A stretch of DNA of 50,064 nt from Gemmatimonadota bacterium (lineage in GTDB: Bacteria > Gemmatimonadota > Gemmatimonadetes > Longimicrobiales > Gaopeijiaceae), in NCBI GenBank assembly GCA_009838975.1, contig VXQO01000057.1, forward strand, positions 1 through 50,064, written 5' to 3'. Positions 42,201 through 48,551 of the stretch are shown here, piece after piece. Numbering within the stretch: position 1 is the first letter of the stretch; the number at the start of each line of letters is the position of its first letter. The position numbers and the translations under genes are program-made. A model generated the notes under the pieces. It made no database searches and was not told the origin of the DNA. It saw nothing but the letters and a program-made list of their open reading frames with translations.

Positions 42201-42399
42201 CGTTCCCCGCGTTGATCTGGTCCAGCCGCGAGAACCGGTGCGACGCGTAGTTGCCCGAGTACGTCAGCCAGTTCTCCGGCTCGGAGTCGGCCGCGACGAT
42301 GCGTTCGTAGGGGACCTGGGCGGCAGCCGGCCGAGCCATTGCCGCGCCCAGCGCAAGGACCGCGACGCCCGCGGCCGCCGTGCAACTCCACTTGCTCAT
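39223..42399 (-). CDS. Quinoprotein (PQQ) dehydrogenase fused in frame to M28 peptidase
   Basis: One uninterrupted 1058-residue frame. Residues 1-27 are a signal peptide (ending ARPAAAQ). Residues about 30-537 are a methanol/ethanol-type PQQ dehydrogenase: WLTYSGNYASHRFSRLDQIN, the calcium/PQQ ligands in GVSGAEAGVRGF (Glu), PIGNPAPDWNGDLRPGDN (Asn) and PHDTHDWDANQ (catalytic Asp), ending GGTMFVFGLPEN. A Gly/Ala-rich linker (about 538-556) leads to an M28-family metallopeptidase (about 560-1058) with a PA-like insert and zinc ligands in GAHFDTW, SDNTSG, WSGEEQG, YFNQDYG and GSTDHIPFD. The peptidase has no signal of its own, so export depends on the fusion. ATG 42399 follows GGGAGGGG and overlaps the cytochrome stop as ATGA. 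Confidence 0.88.
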   Translation of the reverse strand: MSKWSCTAAAGVAVLALGAAMARPAAAQVPYERIVAADSEPENWLTYSGNYASHRFSRLDQINAGNVADLRVVWAYQMDEGLIETTPIVADGVMYVTEPPSTVTALDARTGRRLWKWTPQMGSDVLHIGFPEVNRGVAILDSTLYVGTLDAHLVALDARSGAVRWDVEVADNAIGFALTLAPLALDGKIIVGVSGAEAGVRGFIDAYHPETGELIWRTYTIPAPGEFGSDTWGGNSWETGGGSTWLTGSYDPELDLLYWPIGNPAPDWNGDLRPGDNLYTDCLLALDPDTGEIVWWFQFTPHDTHDWDANQIQVLVDAEWEGEPRKLVVTANRNAFYYVLDRETGEFLHGTEYSKQTWAEGLDENGRPIVIPGTDPTEEGNLVWPSLQGAANWFSPSYSPLTRLFYQPTRIMGAIYYKADVEYEPGQPFMGGGEQALQGEEASGAVKALDVLTGELVWEFPLQTPPWAGVMATAGNLVFGGSDEGNIFALNAETGEPLWNFQAGAAVRSGPMSYEIDGQQRIVNSAGGTMFVFGLPENGGAGAGGGEGAQDAGAERTHRPVDLAMLAKIREEGLQRSQLPNTLSYMTDVVGARLTNSAAMDRAQEWALDEMKRIGLENTHREPFMNYGASWDNEFVSVHMMEPDYQPLVAYPIAHTPGTDGRQRLDVVLADVRTRDQLEPLRGRLRGLAVMSTPPPVIDLERFATGTPRRTDEEMRALEEDVIPPPTGPRPRANAQMLTAAERLAFYVEEGVALVLESNSGWPGAVRGFARPGAKVDRWDRDVTLSSVPIVAVTPEHYNRMYRILKRGIPVTVQTEVRNVHGAGASEAANVLGEIPGTDLAHEVVMLGAHFDTWHASPNASDNTSGTAVMLEAMRILKAVGARPRRTIRVALWSGEEQGIFGSTAYVVKHFGSPGGEVGPGGADGPGGTPGTTPAYDDFSVYFNQDYGPGQYRGIWLQGNEHVRSLFASWMEPLRDLGMTTISPRSVGSTDHIPFDRAGLPGFQFLQARVGGTGGHTNLDFYDTLPIDDLVKNAVIVASFVYNAAMDDVKVPRKNPQP

Positions 42400-43217
42400 G
42401 ATCCCCTCCCCAGGGTCGTCAGGTAAGCGACCAGATCCTCGACATCGTCCTCTCCGAGGTTCTCGGCCACAGGCATGAACGAATGTCCGGTCCGTCGCTC
42501 CATCTCGGCGATCTCGCCCTTGCGCAGCGACACGAACGCGCCGGACACCGTCATCAGCTGTATCGTGAAGGCGTCCTCGTTCATGCGCATTCCGTTGTAG
42601 ATGTCGCCGCCGTGCGTGACGATCCGCACCGGCAGGTACTCGAAGAACCCGCTGCGCGCGCCGGACCGCGCCACCGGCAGCTTGGCCGCAGGCGCGCTGA
42701 GGGCCTCGCGCAGATAGTCCGCCCCCCGGCGCAACCCGATCCGCGTCAACTCCGGCCCGACCGCCGTGCCCCGCCCGTCGACGATGTGGCACGACGCACA
42801 ATCGCCTGCTTCCCAGAACAGGTCGTGACCCCGGCTGGCGTCGCCGGTGACCTCCGCACCGTCCGCCGTGGTCTGCGCGCCCATCCAGCGCACATAGGCG
42901 GCCACGAGCGACACTGCGTCGTCGTCGAGAACCGACGTGCTGGCGCCGGGCATCCCCGTACCCGAGATACCGGAGCGGATCACGCGTTCCAGCTGTCCCT
43001 GATCCGCTACCCTTGGCAGCACGAGCCGAGCCAGTTCCGGCCCCTCGCCGCCCAGTCCCTGCACGCCGTGGCACCGCCCGCAATGGGCGCGAAACAGGTT
43101 CTCGGCGCGCGCGGGGTCCGCGATTTCGATGGCCGCATCGCCGGGCTCCTGCGCCGCAACGGTCGCGGGAAGCAGCACCAGCACCGGAAGCAGCCGCGTG
43201 GTCCTCGCAATCCGCAT
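42396..43217 (-). CDS. Exported di-haem c-type cytochrome
   Basis: The 273-residue protein has a signal peptide (RIARTTRLLPVLVLLPATVAA) and two covalent haem motifs, CGRCH at about residue 46 and CASCH at about 140. It has a Met-rich region (GTGMPGAS, NGMRMNED) that could supply axial ligands, and ends NLGEDDVEDLVAYLTTLGRG, typical of small cytochrome domains. Such proteins receive electrons from PQQ dehydrogenases, and the next gene overlaps it by ATGA. AAGGAG stands just before ATG 43217. Frame further upstream is non-coding. Confidence 0.9.
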   Translation of the reverse strand: MRIARTTRLLPVLVLLPATVAAQEPGDAAIEIADPARAENLFRAHCGRCHGVQGLGGEGPELARLVLPRVADQGQLERVIRSGISGTGMPGASTSVLDDDAVSLVAAYVRWMGAQTTADGAEVTGDASRGHDLFWEAGDCASCHIVDGRGTAVGPELTRIGLRRGADYLREALSAPAAKLPVARSGARSGFFEYLPVRIVTHGGDIYNGMRMNEDAFTIQLMTVSGAFVSLRKGEIAEMERRTGHSFMPVAENLGEDDVEDLVAYLTTLGRGS

Positions 43218-43266
43218 GGTGGTCACTCCTTCCCGTCGTGGGGGTGGGTGGGGCAGGGTGACGGTT

Positions 43267-43296
43267 ACCATACGACCGCCGCCGTTTCGCGGACAA
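43267..43296 (-). promoter_or_regulatory. Candidate promoter for the cytochrome/dehydrogenase operon
   Basis: Reading leftward, TTGTCC (43296-43291) and TATGGT (43272-43267) are 18 bases apart, giving a leader of about 40 bases before ATG 43217. Spacing and sequence suit a housekeeping promoter. Seen by eye only. Confidence 0.35.
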
Positions 43297-43345
43297 GACG
43301 GTCTGGAGTGCCGCCGGGAGGGGATGGTCGCCCGGGACCGCGCGG

Positions 43346-44272
43346 CTATCCGGGTCCCCCGAGTGGCCTCCCGTCCAGCCCCCAGGCCTGGTTGATCTCG
43401 AAGCCCAGGTGGGCGAGCGCGGTGGCTGCGATGTCGACGATGTTGGCTGGCCCGGGAGGCGGCCAGTCGGCGGTCGGGGACCTGCCCTCGCTGCCACCAA
43501 CCCCGCTCGCCAGTATGAAGATCGTCATCTCTTCGGGCGAGTCCCCGCCGTGACCCCCGTCCTCGCGCCTGCCATGGTCGGTGCTGACGAGCACCAGCCA
43601 GTCCTCGTTCGCCAGGCCGGGCCGGGCGCGCACCGCGTCGATCAGCATGCCGACGTGCCGGTCCGCCAGCGCGATCGCGTCGCGGTACTCGGAGCCGATG
43701 GAGCCGTGCCGGTGGCTGGTCTCGTCGGGATTGCCGAGGTAGACGAACATGGCGTCGGGGTCGGCTTCACCGAGGTGGCGCACGGCGTGCGCGGTGACCT
43801 CGCCGTCGGCCTCGGCCCACCCGTGCTCGTAGCCGTCAAGCACGGCCCGCTCGTCGACCGCCGCCGGGACAACGGGGCCGCCTTCGGGAAGCTCCGCGAG
43901 CGGCAGCCAGTCCAGCGCGGCAAAGGTGGACAGCTCGGGGCGCTCTCTTTCCGCGCGGGTGAGGAAGCCGGGCCAGGTGTCGTAGTCGCGGCCCGAGAAA
44001 CTGTTGTCCGTGACGCCGTGCTTCTCCGGCCAGACACCAGTCAGCATCGAGGACCAGGACGGGCCGCTGACGGAGGGGGTGGTGGTGCGAGCCTCGTCGG
44101 TGTACCAGCCGCTTGCCGCCAGCGCGTCGATGTTGGGGGTGGGGACCTCGGCAAGCACGTCGGGACGCACGCCGTCGATACCGATCAGCAGGACCCTGGA
44201 CGTCGGTTGGGCCGCAATCTCCAAGGGGGTGGCCAACGCAAGCGCCGTGGCGCAGATCAGTGTCGTCCTCAT
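43346..44272 (-). CDS. Exported type I phosphodiesterase / alkaline-phosphatase-superfamily enzyme
   Basis: The 308-residue protein has a signal peptide (TTLICATALALATPLEIAAQ) and the metal sites of the phosphodiesterase/nucleotide pyrophosphatase branch: LLIGIDGVRPD (Asp), the nucleophile region TPSVSGPSWSSMLTG, GNPDETSHRHG and STDHGRREDGGHGG. It should hydrolyse a phosphodiester or phosphoester outside the cytoplasm; the substrate is not clear. ATG 44272 overlaps the SRPBCC stop as ATGA, so it is the third gene of the ArsR operon. An in-frame start 45 bases further upstream would lie inside the SRPBCC gene. Confidence 0.87.
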   Translation of the reverse strand: MRTTLICATALALATPLEIAAQPTSRVLLIGIDGVRPDVLAEVPTPNIDALAASGWYTDEARTTTPSVSGPSWSSMLTGVWPEKHGVTDNSFSGRDYDTWPGFLTRAERERPELSTFAALDWLPLAELPEGGPVVPAAVDERAVLDGYEHGWAEADGEVTAHAVRHLGEADPDAMFVYLGNPDETSHRHGSIGSEYRDAIALADRHVGMLIDAVRARPGLANEDWLVLVSTDHGRREDGGHGGDSPEEMTIFILASGVGGSEGRSPTADWPPPGPANIVDIAATALAHLGFEINQAWGLDGRPLGGPG

Positions 44273-44712
44273 TCCGCAGCCACCATTTCGGCGAACCTTC
44301 CGACGCAGATCCTCCACCCCTCCTCGTGTCCGTCCCGGTCGTCCGGCGTCGGGAAGCCCTCATGGGTCAATCGAATCTCGGTCCCCCCTTCGACCGGAAC
44401 GAACTCCACCGTCACCACCGTCTCCGCCTTCATCGCGTGCGCCTCTTCCTTCCAGCCCCATGTGTACACCACCCGGCGCGGCGGGTCGACCTCGCGGTAG
44501 GTGCCGCAGGCGGTAAACGGCCCGCCCTCGACATGCATGCGAATCGAGTAGTGCCCACCGACCCGCAGGTCGATCTCCACCTCCACGGTCGCGCCCGGAT
44601 CCGGGCAGGTCCAGCGCTCGACCTGGTCCGGGCTGGTCCACGCCTCGAAGGCCCGCTCGGGACTCGCGGCCACCGTGCGAACTAGTTGCAGTGCTCTTGT
44701 CATCGCAGTCAT
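44269..44712 (-). CDS. SRPBCC (AHSA1/START-like) domain protein
   Basis: The 147-residue protein is a classic AHSA1-type lipid/hydrophobic-ligand-binding fold: LVRTVAASPERAFEAWTSPD, WTCPDPGATVEVEIDLRVGG, GTYREVDPPRRVVYTW and FVPVEGGTEIRLTHEGFP, ending DGHEEGWRICVGRFAEMV. It has no signal. These proteins are very often encoded right after ArsR-type regulators, as here, seven bases after the ArsR gene. Start at ATG 44712, or ATG 44703 nine bases in. Function unknown. Confidence 0.9.
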   Translation of the reverse strand: MTAMTRALQLVRTVAASPERAFEAWTSPDQVERWTCPDPGATVEVEIDLRVGGHYSIRMHVEGGPFTACGTYREVDPPRRVVYTWGWKEEAHAMKAETVVTVEFVPVEGGTEIRLTHEGFPTPDDRDGHEEGWRICVGRFAEMVAAE

Positions 44713-44719
44713 CGGCGTG

Positions 44720-45052
44720 TCACTCGGAGCCTTTCAGGTAGCGCGCCAGCGCGTCCAGCTGCGCGGACCAGTACCGCTGATGGGTGTCGATCCAGTCCTT
44801 CGCCTCGCCCAGGGTGTCCGGCTCGTAGCGGCACCGGCGCGCCCGCCCCTCCTTCTTCCTGCTGATCAACCCTGCGTCCTCCAGCACCCTCACGTGCCTG
44901 GAAACGGCCACGAGCGACATGTCGAAGGGCTCTGCCAGATCGGTCACCGACGCCACTTCTCCCTGGGCCAGGCGGCCCAGAATGGCGCGCCGCACCGGGT
45001 GGGCAAGCGCGGAGAAGGTGCGGTCGAGAGCGTCGTCATCCACGGGGAGCAT
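44720..45052 (-). CDS. ArsR-family transcriptional regulator
   Basis: The 110-residue winged-helix protein begins LPVDDDALDRTFSALAHPVRRAILGRL and has the recognition segment SVTDLAEPFDMSLVAVSRHV (about residues 37-56), then EGRARRCRYEPDTL in the wing. It has no Cys metal site, matching the ArsR branch that accompanies SRPBCC genes and does not sense metal in the classic way. ATG 45052 has AGGAGG in place; upstream in-frame starts would run through the operator. It probably represses the operon by binding the inverted repeat about 50 bases upstream. Confidence 0.92.
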   Translation of the reverse strand: MLPVDDDALDRTFSALAHPVRRAILGRLAQGEVASVTDLAEPFDMSLVAVSRHVRVLEDAGLISRKKEGRARRCRYEPDTLGEAKDWIDTHQRYWSAQLDALARYLKGSE

Positions 45053-45102
45053 CGGACCTCCTGGTTTATCGGGCGGGGCGTCGGCAGGGACTGACGTCAC
45101 AA

Positions 45103-45126
45103 ATACTAAACACAATGGTTTAGTAT
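45103..45126. promoter_or_regulatory. Inverted-repeat operator between ArsR operon and TonB receptor gene
   Basis: Arms ATACTAAAC (45103-45111) and GTTTAGTAT (45118-45126) are perfect inverted copies around a 6-base spacer. This ACTAAAC/GTTTAGT form is common ahead of ArsR-SRPBCC operons, so self-binding is likely. Because it also lies about 100 bases before the rightward TonB receptor gene, it could affect both directions. Confidence 0.65.
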
Positions 45127-45222
45127 AGCGTCGCCGCGGCGGTGATTCAATGCCGCCCTTAACGCTTCGGCGCCAACTCCTGTCCAAGGCGACGTACCAA
45201 CAAGCCCGGAGATCATGTGCCA

Positions 45223-47700
45223 ATGAATAGAAAACGCTCGCCACGCCAGCATCTTCCTCGCCTTCTGCTTCTGCCCCTCCTCGCTTCCCTCACTTCATCC
45301 CCCTCTCGCCTCGAAGCCCAGGACACCCGCACCATCCAGGGAGTCGTCCGCGATTCCATCAACGGCGAGGCCATCGTGCACGCCGCCATACAGATCGCCG
45401 GGACCGGGCGGCAGGTCAACACGAATGCCGACGGCTTCTTCACCGTCGTGGGAGCCCCGCGCGAGACCTTCACCCTTCGCATCGTCCACATCGGCTACAC
45501 GCCCACCGAGACGCCCGTGAACGCCGGCTTCAGCGGGCGCCTCAACATAGAGATTGCTCCGCTGCCGGTGGAGTTGGAGGGTGTGGAGTTCGTCGCGGAC
45601 GAGTACCGCCTCGTACGCGCCACGGACGGCGTGAGCCGAATCGCGGCGTCGCCTGCGGAGATGGCCGTGCTGCCATCCGTTGGGGAAGTCGATGTGTTTC
45701 GCTCGCTTCAGCTCCTGCCCGGGATCAGCGGCACCCGGGAGTCCTCGTCCGGGCTCTACGTGCGGGGCGGCACCCCCGACCAGAACCTCGTGCTGCTCGA
45801 CGGCATCACCGTGTACCACGTCGACCACTTCTTCGGGTTCTTCAGTGCCTTCAACGCCGACGCGATCAAGGACATTCAGGTCTTCAAGGGCGCGTTCCCG
45901 GCCCAATACGGCGGACGCGTGTCCAGCGTAGTCGACATGACCGGGAAGACCGGGGATCCGGAACAGATGCACTACGGCGCCGGTCTCAACCTGCTGAGCG
46001 CCAGCGGAACCTTCCAGACGCCGATCGGCTCGAGGGCCAACCTGCTTGTGACCGGACGTCGTTCCTACACCGACGTGGTCCGTACCGGCTTGTACAGCAA
46101 CATCTTCGACGTCTTCAACATCACCACCGGCCCACAGGCTCCAGCAGCCGGCGGACCCGGCGGCGGACGTGGCTTCGGCGGGCCCGGAGGCCTCTTCGGC
46201 TCTGCGAATCAGGACGCTGCCACGCCGGACTTCCACTTCTACGACTTCAACGCCAAGCTGACCTGGCTGCCCGGAGACCGGGATGTCGTCGCGCTGAGCG
46301 TCTACGGGGGACGCGACTACCTGGACAAGTCGCAGCAGCGATCCCTGTCGTTCACGCCCAGAGGCGGGACCGGGGACCAGAACTTCAGTACCGTCATCGG
46401 CGACCTGACCGACTGGGGCAACCGGGGTCTGTCGGGGCGCTGGGGCCGGCAGTGGGGGAGCGGCCTCACCAGCAGCCTGCTCGCCGCCTACTCCGAGTAC
46501 ACCTCGGACTACGGACGCAACACGCAGGTCACCATCTCGAATCCCGCGACGGACGAGTCGACGCTCACACGCGAGCTGCAGTCGACCGAGGACAACTTCC
46601 TCACCGATCTGACTTTGCGTGCCGACAACGAGTGGAGACCTGCACCTGCGCACGCGCTGCGCTTCGGCGCATGGTTCAGCGCGACCGACGCCGAATACCG
46701 CTACGTGAGGAACGACAGCATCACGATCCTGGACCGGACCCAGTCGTCCTCACGGGCGGCGGCCTATGCGCAGGACACCTGGGACGTCACGGACGGTTTC
46801 TCGCTCACGGCGGGAGGCCGCATTTCGTACGACCAGGCCACGGCAAAGAGCTACCTCGAGCCCCGGGCCTCCGCACGCCTGGCCCTCACCGACCGCTTGA
46901 CGCTCAAGGCGGCCGCCGGAAGGTACCACCAGTTCGTCAACCGCGTCGTCAACGAGAACGTCACCGAGGGCTCGCGCGACTTCTGGCTGCTCGCCGACGG
47001 CGATCTGGTCGACGTGACCGCGTCCGACCACCTCGTCGCCGGAGTGGCCTACGAGACCGACAGCTACCTGTTCGACGTCGAGCTGTACCGTAAGGAGACG
47101 ACGGGGCTGTCGGAGTTCTCGCTGAGATTCCGGCGGAACGATATCGACCCGCTCAACCTCTTCTTCGCGGGGCAGGGGACGGCGCAAGGCGCGGAGTTCC
47201 TCGCCCAGAAGAAGTTCGGCGCCTTCACCGGCTGGCTGTCCTATACGCTGGCCGAGGCGCGCAACACGTTCCCCGGTCTGAATGGAGGAAACCCGTTTCC
47301 CGCTCTCCACGACCAGCTTCACGAACTGAAGGCCGTTGGTACGATGTCGCTGGGACGCTGGGATCTGGCGTCGACGTGGACCTACGGGTCGGGTACGCCC
47401 TACACGGCTCCCCAGGCCGAATACAGCGTGGAGCTCCTCGACGGTAACTCGTTCAGCTTCATCAACGTCAGCGCCAAAAACGGATTGCGGCTGCCGGCCT
47501 ATCACCGCCTCGATCTCAGCGCGCGCTACCGTTTTTCGCTCGGTGACTACGATGGCGACCTGGGCATCTCGGTCTTCAACGCCTACGACCGCGCCAACGT
47601 CTGGTATCGCCAGTTCGAACTCGACGCGACCCCCGCAATCGTCACCGACGTCAACTATGTCGGGCGGGTTCTCAACCTCTCCGTCCGCTTCAATCGATAG
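45223..47700 (+). CDS. TonB-dependent outer-membrane receptor with carboxypeptidase-like N-domain
   Basis: The 825-residue receptor has a signal peptide (LPRLLLLPLLASLTSS to about residue 33) and a CarboxypepD_reg-like domain (TIQGVVRDSINGEAIVHAAI, NADGFFTVVGAP). The plug follows (about 140-240; SSGLYVRGGTPDQNLVLLDG, VFKGAFPAQYGGRVSSVVD), then a barrel ending NYVGRVLNLSVRFNR. A Gly-rich extracellular loop (GGPGGGRGFGGPGG) occurs near residue 310. It should import a ligand too big for porins using TonB energy; the ligand is unknown. ATG 45223 is chosen; GTG 45217 adds two residues and is nearer to GGAG. Followed at 20 bases by its likely partner lipoprotein. Confidence 0.92.
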   Translation: MNRKRSPRQHLPRLLLLPLLASLTSSPSRLEAQDTRTIQGVVRDSINGEAIVHAAIQIAGTGRQVNTNADGFFTVVGAPRETFTLRIVHIGYTPTETPVNAGFSGRLNIEIAPLPVELEGVEFVADEYRLVRATDGVSRIAASPAEMAVLPSVGEVDVFRSLQLLPGISGTRESSSGLYVRGGTPDQNLVLLDGITVYHVDHFFGFFSAFNADAIKDIQVFKGAFPAQYGGRVSSVVDMTGKTGDPEQMHYGAGLNLLSASGTFQTPIGSRANLLVTGRRSYTDVVRTGLYSNIFDVFNITTGPQAPAAGGPGGGRGFGGPGGLFGSANQDAATPDFHFYDFNAKLTWLPGDRDVVALSVYGGRDYLDKSQQRSLSFTPRGGTGDQNFSTVIGDLTDWGNRGLSGRWGRQWGSGLTSSLLAAYSEYTSDYGRNTQVTISNPATDESTLTRELQSTEDNFLTDLTLRADNEWRPAPAHALRFGAWFSATDAEYRYVRNDSITILDRTQSSSRAAAYAQDTWDVTDGFSLTAGGRISYDQATAKSYLEPRASARLALTDRLTLKAAAGRYHQFVNRVVNENVTEGSRDFWLLADGDLVDVTASDHLVAGVAYETDSYLFDVELYRKETTGLSEFSLRFRRNDIDPLNLFFAGQGTAQGAEFLAQKKFGAFTGWLSYTLAEARNTFPGLNGGNPFPALHDQLHELKAVGTMSLGRWDLASTWTYGSGTPYTAPQAEYSVELLDGNSFSFINVSAKNGLRLPAYHRLDLSARYRFSLGDYDGDLGISVFNAYDRANVWYRQFELDATPAIVTDVNYVGRVLNLSVRFNR

Positions 47701-47720
47701 ATGCACAGGAGCAAGAAAAG

Positions 47721-48551
47721 ATGAAAACCGGAAAACTCGCGCTTCTCGCCGTGTCGGCCAGCCTGGCCGCCTGCTCGGACACTACGACCGGTCCCGAGGA
47801 CGATGCCCGCCAGGTGGTAGTGGAAGCGTTCCTCTTCGCGGGCGAGCCGGTGGACGACATCCGGCTGACCCGGACCGTGCCGCTCGGCGAGGACCCGGCC
47901 CTCGCGGCCACCGTCGACGACGCGATCGTGACGCTGACGCGCGGCTCCGAGCGGTGGTTGCTGAACCGGTTGGAGGAGCCCGGCGCCTACGGCTATCCGG
48001 ATGACGATCTGCAGGTCCGCGGGGGTGACCTGTTCCGCATCGAGGTCGAGGCGTTCGGGCGAACAGCCACGGGCGAGACGATTGTGCCCGGACCCCCCGA
48101 CGGCGTCCAGCTCGACAAGGACAGCCTGGCGGTGCCCGAACTGACGCCCGGCAGCTTCCAGCCTGGTGCCCTGCAGTCGCTGCAGGTAACGGTGAGCTGG
48201 GAGAACGCGGGTTCCATCCTGCACTTCGTAGACGTGGAGGGGTTGGATCCGGCTGCCGAAACGATCTTTCCCGACTTCATCCGCGAGGGCGTGGGCCGAT
48301 TCCGCATACGCAGCGCCCCGACGGAAGAGAACTTCCACGCGATCGGGCTGCGGCAGCTCGAGCACCTGGGCCGCCACCGCGCCATCGTTTACCGGGTCAA
48401 CCAGGAATACGCCGAGCTCTACAACAACCGGGTGCAGGACTCGCGCGACCTGAACGAGCCGCCGAGCAACATCCGGGGCGGCCTCGGCGTGTTCAGCGCC
48501 TTCAACTCGGTTGCGCGCGAATTCGATCTGGTGCGGGCGGGGGCATCGTGA
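47721..48551 (+). CDS. DUF4249-type surface lipoprotein
   Basis: The 276-residue product has a lipoprotein signal (LALLAVSASLAAC, Cys at about 18) and the DUF4249 layout: an early strand pattern RQVVVEAFLFAGEPVDDIRL, a beta-sandwich centre (GDLFRIEVEAFGRTATGETI) and later SLQVTVSWENAGSILHFVD. In Bacteroidota these lipoproteins sit beside TonB receptors with carboxypeptidase-like domains, exactly as here, and probably form a two-part surface uptake system. ATG 47721 follows GGAGCAAG. The last 50 bases overlap the 3' end of the opposite-strand gene. Confidence 0.85.
   Translation: MKTGKLALLAVSASLAACSDTTTGPEDDARQVVVEAFLFAGEPVDDIRLTRTVPLGEDPALAATVDDAIVTLTRGSERWLLNRLEEPGAYGYPDDDLQVRGGDLFRIEVEAFGRTATGETIVPGPPDGVQLDKDSLAVPELTPGSFQPGALQSLQVTVSWENAGSILHFVDVEGLDPAAETIFPDFIREGVGRFRIRSAPTEENFHAIGLRQLEHLGRHRAIVYRVNQEYAELYNNRVQDSRDLNEPPSNIRGGLGVFSAFNSVAREFDLVRAGAS

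Noticed and set aside
40369-42426. 685-codon plus-strand frame opposite the fusion
   Set aside because: Composition is His/Arg/Pro/Val-rich, with no signal or domain; an antisense shadow.
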